Part shown: positions 26,390 to 34,767 of the stretch, in pieces | How positions within the stretch are numbered: position 1 is the first letter of the stretch | How the letters are laid out: each line of letters starts with the position of its first letter | Assembly: GCA_964362365.1 (NCBI GenBank) | Contig: CAYIEF010000001.1 | Location: forward strand, 1 to 64,000 | Source of the DNA: JACPIL01 sp964362365 | GTDB lineage: Archaea; Nanobdellota; Nanobdellia; Woesearchaeales; GW2011-AR9 | Reading direction: 5' to 3' | DNA length: 64,000 nucleotides | The notes under the pieces: model-generated | Seen by the model: only the letters and a program-made list of their open reading frames with translations | Database searches by the model: none | What the model was told of the DNA's origin: nothing | Made by a program: the position numbers and the translations under genes

Positions 26390-27100
26390 CTATCCAAAAT
26401 TAATCGTCCCATTGGCGATCAGCATCAGCATCCATCCCAGCCAGATTAACAGCAATCCCATCAGCAGGCGCAGGTACGGTTTAGTGTGATGTTTCCAGGA
26501 TTTTATTTTATGCAATTTCATTCCACCAGCAACTAAAAGCAAGATAAAAAGCAACGGTGCTACAAAAATAAAATTATACAGCACCAAGAACAAGAAGGCG
26601 GTGAAATCAAAATATTGTGAAAGCAAGGTGATAATAGCTAAATACGGCGCTCCGGTGCAGGGAAGTTCTACTGCCGAGACAAATGCTCCTAGCAAGATCA
26701 CTCCGGGAACAGTGACGCGGTTAGACATGCTATAAATTTTATCAATAAATGGTCCAGGAATGGCCAGTGAAAACCATCGGCCATACCAGAAGAAATCTTT
26801 TATCTCTAATATTCCCGCAAAGATAATCAAAATTCCGACAGAGATGGAAAGATATTCGGTAAGCCACAGAGGGATTGTTGACAAAAAATACAATAACCCC
26901 AAGCCAGCGAGGAGATAGACAATCAGCACGGAAAAAATATACAAGCTTCCCAGAAGAAGCATCCTGCTGGTCGACTGTTTTCCCGCCAACATCACTGAAA
27001 TCATCAGGATCAATACGCCGATAGCGCAGGGATTGATGGAATCAATTGCTGCAGTAGTTACGACTGTAAGCAAGGTCGGCAAGGTTGCTTCAACGGCCAT
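26390..27100 (-). CDS. CcdA/DsbD-type membrane thiol transporter
   Basis: About 236 aa with six or seven membrane helices. The paired motifs SINPCAIGVLILM and ELPCTGAPYLA each hold the cysteine-proline element of CcdA/DsbD transmembrane domains, which carry reducing power from cytosolic thioredoxin to the outside. Start at ATG 27100, with AAGGTGAG 5 bases before it inside the end of the upstream gene; the GTG at 27109 is part of that ribosome site. No thioredoxin domain is fused. Confidence 0.78.
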   Translation of the reverse strand: MAVEATLPTLLTVVTTAAIDSINPCAIGVLILMISVMLAGKQSTSRMLLLGSLYIFSVLIVYLLAGLGLLYFLSTIPLWLTEYLSISVGILIIFAGILEIKDFFWYGRWFSLAIPGPFIDKIYSMSNRVTVPGVILLGAFVSAVELPCTGAPYLAIITLLSQYFDFTAFLFLVLYNFIFVAPLLFILLLVAGGMKLHKIKSWKHHTKPYLRLLMGLLLIWLGWMLMLIANGTINFG

Positions 27101-27896
27101 GCAGCTCACCTTGATTTAGCGCTACTTGATATGTAGTGCAGATTTTGTCGGTACTTTCTTTTTCTTGATCAAATTCGACGATGATGCAGTCTCCAGGCGG
27201 CACCTGCGGATAAGGAGCTAAAACATGATTCATATAATCTTCAATTTTTTCTTGCGTATAAATCCATTTTCCATATTCTTGAGGATTGGCCACTTTGTAG
27301 ACAAAGACTTGCACTTTTCCCGGCTTTCCATTACAAGAATCTCCGTTGCGTAAAAGCACTACCCCATCATTGGTGGGCACGCCGAGAGATTCTTCGGTCA
27401 ATCCTCCTCCAATTACATTGAAAAAATTATCCAAAGCGACATCTTCAGTTTTTACCACTACGCCTTCTACATGGATGCGGAAATCATTATGCTCATGAAA
27501 GACCGGTGTCCCGACACGGTTGGAAAGACCTTGGGGGTTCAGCAGATCTAATTTTTTGCCGCAATTCCAGATCTCAAAATCAGCATGCCAATGCACCGGA
27601 CCTTTAGTCAAAGAGATTTGGTTCAGATAGATGGTTGTACCTGCAGTATACAAGGTTGCGATAATAATGGGAATGATCATCAATGAGAAGAGTAACTTCT
27701 TGTGGTTGTTAAGCTTCCGTTTGGAAATGATCGCCAGTATCACTAAATCAGTAACGATGATGCTGGTTATGACAATCACAATCATGGACCTGTTTTTCAA
27801 CTGCACCCCTTTCTCAGAATTAGATGCTTGAGCTGCGGCTAAAGGAAGAATAAATAGCAATATCAATAGTACTGTTAAAAATTTTTTACCTATCAC
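27090..27896 (-). CDS. Membrane protein with histidine-rich extracellular domain
   Basis: 268 aa. An apparent signal peptide, two further membrane helices (about 37-57 and 70-90), then an outside domain with HWHADFEIWNCG and FHEHNDFRIHVEG. Four histidines alternating with aromatic and acidic residues look like a metal site; four cysteines in the domain could form disulphides. It starts with GTG at 27896 (no ATG close by). First gene of the CcdA-type operon, so its cysteines may be substrates of that system. Family name not known to me. Confidence 0.5.
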   Translation of the reverse strand: MIGKKFLTVLLILLFILPLAAAQASNSEKGVQLKNRSMIVIVITSIIVTDLVILAIISKRKLNNHKKLLFSLMIIPIIIATLYTAGTTIYLNQISLTKGPVHWHADFEIWNCGKKLDLLNPQGLSNRVGTPVFHEHNDFRIHVEGVVVKTEDVALDNFFNVIGGGLTEESLGVPTNDGVVLLRNGDSCNGKPGKVQVFVYKVANPQEYGKWIYTQEKIEDYMNHVLAPYPQVPPGDCIIVEFDQEKESTDKICTTYQVALNQGELHGR

Positions 27897-27984
27897 CTTC
27901 TTTTCAATCTAAGAAGACTAAAAGCGTATAAAAACCTTTCCTATAGCCTTGGTCGTTTATGAAATTTTAATTCTGATTATTTTC

Positions 27985-28085
27985 TGCACACCACTATGGC
28001 GGCAAGACGGCCACTCATTTCATTCGTGTCCTACACGACAGCCCGGAGGGCCCATCCCCAGTCGTGTCTTGCGCCAAGGTGTGCA
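27985..28085. other. 101-base structured intergenic element
   Basis: Ends pair perfectly (TGCACACC at 27985-27992 with GGTGTGCA at 28078-28085). The stem continues as TGGCG/CGCCA and CAAGAC/GTCTTG with one bulged G. Inside are a 6-bp hairpin TCGTGT-CCT-ACACGA and GCCC-GGA-GGGC. It sits in the gap between corA and the His-rich membrane protein, outside their likely transcripts. It resembles an independent small RNA; strand undecided. Confidence 0.45.
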
Positions 28086-28106
28086 ACAACTTTTTCTACA
28101 CTCCCA

Positions 28107-29156
28107 CTAAATCCATCGTCTCTTCCTGAAATAAAACAATAAGAAGATGACGATCAGTAACATCCCTATCATCACCGCATAATACCCATACTCCCAGCTC
28201 AAAGCAGGCATGAAATCAAAGTTCATTCCATAAATTCCGGTAATAAAGGTTAAAGGAATAAATATTGTTCCTATAATGGTCAAGACTTTCATGATCTCGT
28301 TGGTCTTGTTGCTGAGGCTGAACAGATACACTTCCATCATGCCGGCAAGAATGTCGCGAAAAGTTTCAATAGTATCCATGATCTGAATGGTATGGTCATA
28401 AACGTCCCGTAAATAAATGGCGGTAGTCTTCTTGAGAATGATTGATTCTGAACGCATCATGCCGCTGACAACTTCCCGCAAAGGCCAGATGGAGCGTTGC
28501 AGTGAAATAGTCTGTCGTTTAAGATGGTGCATGATCTTAATGGTCTCGGCAGTGGGCCGGTTGATGGTCTCTTCAACATCTTCTATCTGCTCTTCGAGTT
28601 TTTCTAAAACCGCAAAATAGTGGTCAACAATAGCATCGATCAATGAATAGGCCAGGTAGTCAGGACCGCGTTTTCGCAGTTTTCCTTTGTTTTCCCTGAT
28701 CCTCTTCCGAATAGGACCAAAAATATCCCCTTCTGTTTCCTGGAAAGAGATGACAAAATTCTTGCCGATGATGATGCTGATCTGTTCTGTAGATATTTCT
28801 TTCTTCTCGTAGGTAAGCATTTTGAGAATGACAAAAATATGGTCCTCAAAGGTTTCGATCTTGGGCCGCTGCTCATTGTTCATGATATCTTCCAGAAGCA
28901 GGTAGTGGAATCCGAAATGCTTTCCAATATCTTGGATGATAGCTGGATCGTGGACCCCATCAATATTGATCCAGGTAACGCTTTTTTTCCGCCGGAAAGG
29001 AAAACATTCTTCTACATTTTTAGCGATCTTTTCTTCAAATTTAATCTCATTGTAATCAAGAATAGAAATCTTCGGCGTGTGTTTCTTTTCCTCTCCGATA
29101 TGCATCAGCGTTCCGGGAGGAAGTCCTGCTTTTTCTGATCGGGCTGAAGTTGCCAT
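28107..29156 (-). CDS. corA: CorA family magnesium/cobalt transporter
   Basis: 349 aa pentameric ion channel. A large N-terminal cytosolic domain is followed by two C-terminal membrane helices. The signature YGMN in ITGIYGMNFDFMPAL closes the first pore helix, and the terminus is basic (FYFRKRRWI). ATG 29156 is preceded at about 28 bases by TTATAAAA on the minus strand, suggesting a leaderless transcript. Confidence 0.93.
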   Translation of the reverse strand: MATSARSEKAGLPPGTLMHIGEEKKHTPKISILDYNEIKFEEKIAKNVEECFPFRRKKSVTWINIDGVHDPAIIQDIGKHFGFHYLLLEDIMNNEQRPKIETFEDHIFVILKMLTYEKKEISTEQISIIIGKNFVISFQETEGDIFGPIRKRIRENKGKLRKRGPDYLAYSLIDAIVDHYFAVLEKLEEQIEDVEETINRPTAETIKIMHHLKRQTISLQRSIWPLREVVSGMMRSESIILKKTTAIYLRDVYDHTIQIMDTIETFRDILAGMMEVYLFSLSNKTNEIMKVLTIIGTIFIPLTFITGIYGMNFDFMPALSWEYGYYAVMIGMLLIVIFLLFYFRKRRWI

Positions 29157-29233
29157 GGACTGTTCGCCTGTGTGAAGTTTTATAATAATTTCGATGGCGG
29201 AGTAGAAACGTGCAGAAAACCACAGATATATTC

Positions 29234-29352
29234 GTCAACCCTACGAGCAAACATTTAGAGAATTACTCCAGCTTATAAAAGCAGGTTCTTTTGATTAAAC
29301 ATAATTTAATACAGCAATATGTTTGCAGAGTGGGGTTGACCTGCGAAAGCAG
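29234..29352. other. Structured intergenic element upstream of corA
   Basis: Long inverted arms: GTCAACCC (29234-29241) with GGGTTGAC (29333-29340) and GCAAACAT (29247-29254) with ATGTTTGC (29319-29326). Inside is ATTAAA/TTTAAT, and directly after it a CTGC-GAAA-GCAG tetraloop hairpin (29341-29352). It lies upstream of the corA TATA box, so it is not part of a corA leader. No coding potential seen. Confidence 0.4.
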
Positions 29353-29355
29353 AGT

Positions 29356-29426
29356 AAATTTGGAGTCCGTTAATCAAATGAGCGAAGCGATACATTAATG
29401 CATAGAATTAAGGGGGCTTTGGCGTT
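29356..29426. repeat. Left inverted repeat around the decayed gene
   Basis: Two blocks, AAATTTGGAGTCC (29356-29368) and AAGGGGGCTTTGGCGTT (29410-29426), are both present in inverted form at 30327-30366. The spacer here is 41 bases against 13 on the right, so the left arm carries additional sequence, including GCGAAGCGA. Confidence 0.6.
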
Positions 29427-29470
29427 GTAGAAAACAAATATTTATTAATGTAATATTTCTTTTCAAGTTT

Positions 29471-30320
29471 ATGGGGATATTAAATCATCTTTTTGGCTCA
29501 AAAGAGTCTATCGCAAAAGAAATTGAAGCAGATGAAGAAGCTATTATCAAGCATTGGAAACATTATCTTGGCACAATTCCTAGAAAGAAGGAGATTATTG
29601 CAAAACTTAAGTTAGATAATAAGTTCCAAATCAACTTACGGGAATTAAAAAAATTATTAGATTTGGAATTGGTAGACATTTCTGATGAAGAAAAGGAGGA
29701 ATCAGAACTGATATCTGATTTGGAAGCGATAGGACACTCTCAAAAAGTAAAAAGAGTACACTAATTAGAACAGTGTTTGGGATATGCAGAAACAAAATTC
29801 GAATATGTTTATGGATTGTTACATCAGCTACATTCTATATTAAAATCACAAATTCACATAGTCATTAAACTGCAAATTGGAGCAAAGGACACTGAGAAGT
29901 TAATATCACATCTTCAATCACAATAAAATAGGGAAAATAGAAACATTTCGTAGTTTATTCTTGGCACTCATTAAAGGAGAGCATATAATAAGAACTATGG
30001 ATTCTAGAGAGAAACGATTACTTAAAAAAATGCAGAAAGGAATTAGTAAAATATTCTCTAATGAAATTAACGAAGGAATAACTTACGAATGGGCAATGGC
30101 TGTTTTTAATGCGATTGAAGACAGGGTACATGAAGGAGTTGCTAATGGAATGTTTCCGGGATATCATCCAGATATTGATTTTGAATTTGCAAATAGGCCA
30201 GAATTTGTTGATTTAGTCAGAGAAAGCATACAGACTTTAAGAAAAAGGAAAGTTTCAGAGCAAATGATCAACGTATTTGTGCATCTGTTCAGAGAATGGT
30301 ATAACCACGAGCGAGATTAA
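29471..30320 (+). pseudogene. Broken gene of about 283 codons
   Basis: Reading begins MGILNHLFGSKESIAKEIEA, meets an in-frame TAA at 29762-29764, and continues open in the same frame to 29926 (EQCLGYAETKFEYVYGLLHQ and onward). Between about 29904 and 29926 the coding frame shifts by one base. The new frame runs open through KIETFRSLFLALIKGEHIIR to the stop at 30320 (VHLFREWYNHERD). The two halves read as one helical, hydrophilic protein with similar composition, so I regard them as a single gene with one stop and one frameshift. Inverted repeats flank it. I do not recognise a function; the 3' half is the better preserved part. Confidence 0.65.
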
Positions 30321-30326
30321 CATTAG

Positions 30327-30366
30327 AACGCCAAAGCCCCTTTCTAGTTATAAGGACTCCAAATTT
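30327..30366. repeat. Right inverted repeat around the decayed gene
   Basis: AACGCCAAAGCCCC (30327-30340) and GGACTCCAAATTT (30354-30366) are exact inverted copies of the two blocks at 29356-29426. The arm begins six bases after the stop codon of the broken gene. Confidence 0.6.
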
Positions 30367-30449
30367 ATGGAATATAACCTATTTTCTCAGTTCCAAAGGC
30401 ATTGCTTTTAGAAACGTTAAAAAACACCAAAATTATCCTTCTCTAAAAG

Positions 30450-31652
30450 ATGGTGTCGCCCTTTGTTATGCTCTTGGTTGCTCTTCTGCTAGCTTTTGCT
30501 ATATCAGAAGTATTAAAGCGCACCTTGGGCATTCCCCGAGTGATCGGACAGGTCGGTGCAGGAATAATTTTAGGCATAACTTTCTTCAAATCTTTTCTGT
30601 TTAGCCAGGAAAATCTGGATGTACTTTCATTTCTTGCTAATTTTGGAGTGATCCTTTTGTTTTATTATGTAGGGTTAGAGACCAATTTTTCCATCTTCAA
30701 AAAAAATGCCAGGCGTTCTTTGTCGATCTCTCTTGTAAACACTACTCTTCCTCTCGTCCTCGGCTTTGTTGTAATGAAGTATGTATTTGAGTTCAATGCT
30801 ATCGTCAGCTTGATAATAGGTGTTGCTCTTTCTGTCAGCGCCGTAGCGATCTCTGCCGGCATGCTGGAGGAATTAGGATTAGCTAAATCAAAGTTAGGAA
30901 GCGCCATCATCAGCGCAGGTACCGTTGATGATTTAGTTGAATTGATCTTGATCAGCATTCTTCTCTCCTTTTTCCAGGTCGCGATTACCGATATACCTCC
31001 CAACTATATGGTGCTGGGGCTGCTCTTGTTTGTAGCATCTGTAGTGGTCGCCAGGATCTGGTTTATTCCCTATACCATCAGATTTTTCGACCGGGAGAAA
31101 TCTAGCACAGCCAGGTTTACTGGCTCCCTGCTGATAGTGTTGTTGATCGCCTCGCTTTCAGAATTATTGGGCATGGGTTTTATCATCGGAGCGATGGTCG
31201 CCGGCATGATCGTGCGGCAGACTATTTTCAAAGACGTGCACATTCCCGATTGGGAAGAGCATGATATCGCTAAATCCATCCATATCGTGGCCTTTGGATT
31301 TTTAATACCGTTGTTTTTCATCTGGGTAGGACTGAATACAGATATCGGGAGCCTTGGTTCAAACTTATTCTTTGTGGTCATCCTTATCTTTATCTCCTTA
31401 TTAGGAACGGTAGGAGGAACTACGGCTGCAGTATTGCTCAATAAAGGAAGTCTTCGTGAAGGCATGATCATTGGCTGGGGTCTCACTCCTAAAGGAGACG
31501 TGGAATTAGGAATTGCTACTTTAGCACTAAAAGCAGGGATCATCACCCCGGCGATCTTCGCCGCACTCGTAGTGATGTCTATGTTCACCACCTTCATTTC
31601 TCCCCTGATGTTCAAGTATCTAGTAAGTACGTCTAAGAGAAAGATTGCGTAA
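30450..31652 (+). CDS. Cation/proton antiporter (CPA2, NapA/KefB type)
   Basis: 400 aa, about 12-13 membrane helices. The double aspartate in SAGTVDDLVELI marks electrogenic CPA2 antiporters that exchange Na+ or K+ for H+. GLETNFSIFKKN in the third helix region and GWGLTPKGDVELGIA near the end are also typical. No C-terminal TrkA domain is fused. Starts at ATG 30450. Confidence 0.85.
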   Translation: MVSPFVMLLVALLLAFAISEVLKRTLGIPRVIGQVGAGIILGITFFKSFLFSQENLDVLSFLANFGVILLFYYVGLETNFSIFKKNARRSLSISLVNTTLPLVLGFVVMKYVFEFNAIVSLIIGVALSVSAVAISAGMLEELGLAKSKLGSAIISAGTVDDLVELILISILLSFFQVAITDIPPNYMVLGLLLFVASVVVARIWFIPYTIRFFDREKSSTARFTGSLLIVLLIASLSELLGMGFIIGAMVAGMIVRQTIFKDVHIPDWEEHDIAKSIHIVAFGFLIPLFFIWVGLNTDIGSLGSNLFFVVILIFISLLGTVGGTTAAVLLNKGSLREGMIIGWGLTPKGDVELGIATLALKAGIITPAIFAALVVMSMFTTFISPLMFKYLVSTSKRKIA

Positions 31653-31704
31653 GAAAAAGATTTTAAGCGTAGTTTTATAAAGAAAACTAATTCCGCCAGT
31701 AGGT

Positions 31705-32700
31705 ATGAAACCCTTAGTTGCGTTAGTTCTGTTAACTCTGCTCTTAAGCGGCTGTTCAACTGGGAAAGGAATAGCCAACGCGGAAACCTACCTCCAAGAT
31801 CAAGGTACAATAGAAGTTTACTTCTGCCCCCGTGAAGATTGTGAAGGTGTATTAATCTCTTTCTTAGATTCCGCTGAACAGTCGATCCATTGCGCCTTGT
31901 TTGATGTTGGACTGAAGTCAGTGCAAGAAAAATTATTAGAAAAAGAAAAGAGCATTGAAGTACTGATAGCTACCGATAATGATTACTTGAAGAAATTTAA
32001 TCATCCTTTTGTCAAGGCCGATTCATACGGCTTAATGCACAACAAGTTCTGTGTTATTGATGGAAAGAAGATTAGCACCGGCTCTATGAATCCCACGGAA
32101 AATGATGCGCATAAGAACAATAATAATCTGCTCTTGATAGAATCGTCAATGATAGCGCAGAATTATGAAGATGAATTCCAGGAATTATGGAGGGGAAATT
32201 TTAAGAAAGGAAATAAAGTACAAAACCCAAAAATTACGCTACATAATGGAGAAACAAAGGAGATACGTGTAGAAACATATTTCTGTCCGGAAGATGCCTG
32301 CGCGGAACAGGTTAAAGAAGAATTGCAGAAAGCAGAAGTATCAATTCATTTCATGACCTTCTCATTCACTCATGATGGGATTGCTAATATACTTTTGTTA
32401 AAAAATCTTGATGATCTGGAAGTCAAAGGAGCGATGGAAGTGAAACAAATTTCAGAATACTCGGAATTCAATCGCTTATTGCAAAACCATATAGATGTCC
32501 GCAAGGATGGAAATAAGAATAATCTGCACCATAAAGTCTTCATTGTCGATGAAAAAACTGTAATTACCGGGTCGTTTAATCCTACTGCCAATGGTGATAA
32601 ACATAACGATGAAAATGTGATCATTATCGAAGACGAAGAGATTGCCAAAAGATTTGTGGAAGAGTTTTGGAAAGTGTATAGGGAAAGCTCTTCACCCTAA
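31705..32700 (+). CDS. Secreted phospholipase-D-family nuclease lipoprotein
   Basis: 331 aa. Signal peptide with lipobox LLSGC. Two HKD repeats are complete: HNKFCVIDGKKISTGSMNPT and HHKVFIVDEKTVITGSFNPT, each with His-x-Lys and a downstream Asn. This is the layout of a monomeric two-domain PLD enzyme; many small bacterial and archaeal members cut DNA. Each half opens with the same YFCPxxxC motif, so the gene arose by internal duplication. Being outside the membrane, it could digest external nucleic acids. Its end overlaps the end of nurA on the other strand by 9 bases. Confidence 0.78.
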   Translation: MKPLVALVLLTLLLSGCSTGKGIANAETYLQDQGTIEVYFCPREDCEGVLISFLDSAEQSIHCALFDVGLKSVQEKLLEKEKSIEVLIATDNDYLKKFNHPFVKADSYGLMHNKFCVIDGKKISTGSMNPTENDAHKNNNNLLLIESSMIAQNYEDEFQELWRGNFKKGNKVQNPKITLHNGETKEIRVETYFCPEDACAEQVKEELQKAEVSIHFMTFSFTHDGIANILLLKNLDDLEVKGAMEVKQISEYSEFNRLLQNHIDVRKDGNKNNLHHKVFIVDEKTVITGSFNPTANGDKHNDENVIIIEDEEIAKRFVEEFWKVYRESSSP

Positions 32701-33633
32701 CCGGTCCAATATATCATGCGCATTGGTGGCAGATAGGTATTCCGTAATCTCTTTATTCTCTGCTTTTAATAAAATATTCATCCTCAATGATTTCTGTTCT
32801 TCATTGCTGACCCTGGCGAACCGGTCAACCGCAATCAAACCATAAGGATATCCTAAAAATAAAGCATCGGTGCTGTTTTCTGCTAAAAGCGGCAGGAATT
32901 CCTCGCTGCCGGTAAAACGAAAAACATGTTTTGATTTTACATGAAGCTTGACAAAGTAAGTATTATTTTCTACATAATAACTCCAACAACTAATTGGCCC
33001 TAACTTATTCAATAGAATTAGGGGAGAATTCCCTGAAGCCGTAAACAAAGAAGACGATTTGGCTAAAGCGCATACCTGTGCGGGAAGCCTAGAAAGGTAT
33101 TTTTCTTCATTGCGATAAGAAGATTCTAAGGTCCCGTCAAGCACGATAATATCAGCATCAACCTTACCGCATAAAGAAAGTTCGGCAAAGCGTCTGGCCA
33201 TAGAGGCTACAGCATTTATGGAAGCTCGTTCCATGCCTATTTTGATAGTGGCATCGGTAGAAGAAATCTCCAGATCTTTTTCATCTATCAATGGTTGCTC
33301 CGTGAAAAATAATTTTGACTCATAAAAAACTTCTTCTTTCTCATATTTGGCGGCCGTCAAAAGATAGAACTCGTGTTTGTGATTTTTAATTATTTTATTA
33401 TCTCGATATACTAAAGCGCCGATTCTGATGAAACTGAGACAGAAATTTCCTGCTGAAATAATTTCTGCCTGGCCGCCGTCGATGAAAGCGATTGATCTTT
33501 GGGAAGAATGTTCTGGAATTGGTTGGAAATGGTCTTTGTTGATTTCAATTACTTTATTGTTGAAAAGAATCCTGTCTGAAATGGGAAACTGCTGGATTTT
33601 TCCGATTAAATAGGTAGATATTTCTTTTAACAT
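32692..33633 (-). CDS. nurA: NurA 5'-3' nuclease
   Basis: 313 aa. RNase-H-like fold nuclease that works with the HerA helicase in DNA end resection in archaea. The first catalytic Asp is in SIAFIDGGQAEI, the second in DIIVLDGTLESSY, and the C-terminal block FLGYPYGLIAVDRFARVSNEEQ is characteristic. No herA is seen in this window. Confidence 0.82.
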   Translation of the reverse strand: MLKEISTYLIGKIQQFPISDRILFNNKVIEINKDHFQPIPEHSSQRSIAFIDGGQAEIISAGNFCLSFIRIGALVYRDNKIIKNHKHEFYLLTAAKYEKEEVFYESKLFFTEQPLIDEKDLEISSTDATIKIGMERASINAVASMARRFAELSLCGKVDADIIVLDGTLESSYRNEEKYLSRLPAQVCALAKSSSLFTASGNSPLILLNKLGPISCWSYYVENNTYFVKLHVKSKHVFRFTGSEEFLPLLAENSTDALFLGYPYGLIAVDRFARVSNEEQKSLRMNILLKAENKEITEYLSATNAHDILDRLG

Positions 33634-33708
33634 GGAAAAAGGAAAAGCCCTCGGCGAGTAAACAAAAGGACTACGCCTTTTGAACTCTCCTCAGTCTTTT
33701 TGATAAAA

Positions 33709-33780
33709 AGCCCCCGGGGAGATTTGAACTCCCGACCTTTACCTTACCAAGGTAACGCCATACCGCTAGGCCACGAGGGC
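33709..33780 (-). tRNA. tRNA-Thr (GGU)
   Basis: Clear cloverleaf on the minus strand: acceptor GCCCTCG/CGGGGGC (one G-U pair), anticodon arm TTACC-TTGGTAA-GGTAA with anticodon GGT, T arm GGGAG-TTCAAAT-CTCCC, discriminator U as expected for archaeal tRNA-Thr. No CCA is encoded and a T-run follows. The 5' 15 bases also encode the last codons and the stop of the LAGLIDADG gene. Confidence 0.93.
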
Positions 33781-34404
33781 AACTTTAGACATATGTCTTT
33801 TATTCGAGAATCCTATTTGTTTTAAAAACCTTTCCAGCTGTTCATGGCCGTAAATTTCTAAGGTATTTCGTTTGCCGTCTCTATTACTTTTATCAACATA
33901 CAAGCTAAACTCTTGAGAGAGGTGCTTCTCTAATTGGGTTATCAACGGAATACTTGCTATCTGGATAGTGATTCTTGGATATGGCCTTTTGTATTTTTTC
34001 CTATTATCAAAAAACAAACAACCATCGGTATCAAAAATTCCCCTGATAGTTGAATACAACAATTGCTTATCTTGTTCTATTATCAAAGGAATCTTGACCG
34101 TCCTTGTTTTGATTCCAGGTAGAAAACCCAAAGATAACAAGAAATCAGCAAGTTCTGGAGAGTAAAAACGAAGCTGTAAAGTATTTTCATCTTTTCTGTA
34201 ACAGAGTGATGGTTTTGCGGAAGGAAAATATTTCTTAACAATGGAAACTAAATGAAATTTCAGATAATCTTCATCGAGAATAGCATTACCTGTTACGCCT
34301 ACTACGATGCCTTTTTTACCGTATCTACTAAGGTAACCATCGCCAATAAACGCACCTACTAATTCGCACAATTCGCTATTGAGTTTTAACATTTCTTGTT
34401 CCAT
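33766..34404 (-). CDS. LAGLIDADG homing-endonuclease-like protein ending inside tRNA-Thr
   Basis: 212 aa. Two LAGLIDADG motifs: LVGAFIGDGYLS near the N-terminus (about residues 15-26) and IRGIFDTDGCLF in the middle, each with the acidic residue used for catalysis, which fits a single-chain two-domain enzyme. The last residues ALVA and the stop TAG are read from the acceptor and D-stem of tRNA-Thr (33766-33780). A transcript through this gene would therefore carry the tRNA, and processing at the tRNA 5' end would cut off the stop codon. Either a free-standing mobile endonuclease or a domesticated DNA-binding protein. Confidence 0.75.
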   Translation of the reverse strand: MEQEMLKLNSELCELVGAFIGDGYLSRYGKKGIVVGVTGNAILDEDYLKFHLVSIVKKYFPSAKPSLCYRKDENTLQLRFYSPELADFLLSLGFLPGIKTRTVKIPLIIEQDKQLLYSTIRGIFDTDGCLFFDNRKKYKRPYPRITIQIASIPLITQLEKHLSQEFSLYVDKSNRDGKRNTLEIYGHEQLERFLKQIGFSNKRHMSKVALVA

Positions 34405-34520
34405 TTTTTCACAACCTCAAAAATGGAATGTAGAATGTTTAAAAATCTTAGCTTGATTTGCTGGCTTAAATATTCCTATTTCGACAACCATAAAAGTATT
34501 TGAATCATTTCTTTACAAAA

Positions 34521-34761
34521 ATGCCAAGTGAATTAAGTCTGGATTATATCTGTTATTTGGAACAAAAGTGGAAGAGCTATACGCAAGTACGACCCTTGGG
34601 ATCCGCGAAAGAGAATTCTTGAACAAGATATAAGAGATACTTTAGATGACATGAAAAATGAAACAAAAGTTGGAATAATGCTCTATGATCTTTTTGCCGG
34701 CCTTCATTCGAAAGCTGAGGGTGAATTACAAGCTTACAAACGGTTTCTGCTCAGAAGATAA
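34521..34761 (+). pseudogene. Small frameshifted gene
   Basis: From ATG 34521 the reading is MPSELSLDYICYLEQKWK, then the sensible frame moves by one base. The frame open from 34537 to the stop at 34761 continues AIRKYDPWDPRKRILEQD and ends LQAYKRFLLRR. Neither frame alone gives a good protein: the second lacks any start before an internal ATG. Joined, they would encode about 80 residues. Could be a sequencing indel, a decayed gene or chance. Confidence 0.35.
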
Positions 34762-34767
34762 AAAAAG

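Noticed and set aside
27985..28085. 5S rRNA candidate
   Set aside because: Length and closing stem are suggestive, but the conserved loop B/C sequence and helix lengths of archaeal 5S rRNA are absent.
29156..29352. Mg2+ riboswitch in a corA leader
   Set aside because: A TATA sequence about 28 bases before the corA start makes the gene probably leaderless, leaving the folded element upstream of the promoter.
29356..30366. Insertion sequence
   Set aside because: No transposase, no clear target duplication, and the inverted blocks have unequal spacing.
31070..31810. Long open frame antisense to the antiporter gene
   Set aside because: Composition and position show it is a shadow of the membrane-protein gene on the other strand.
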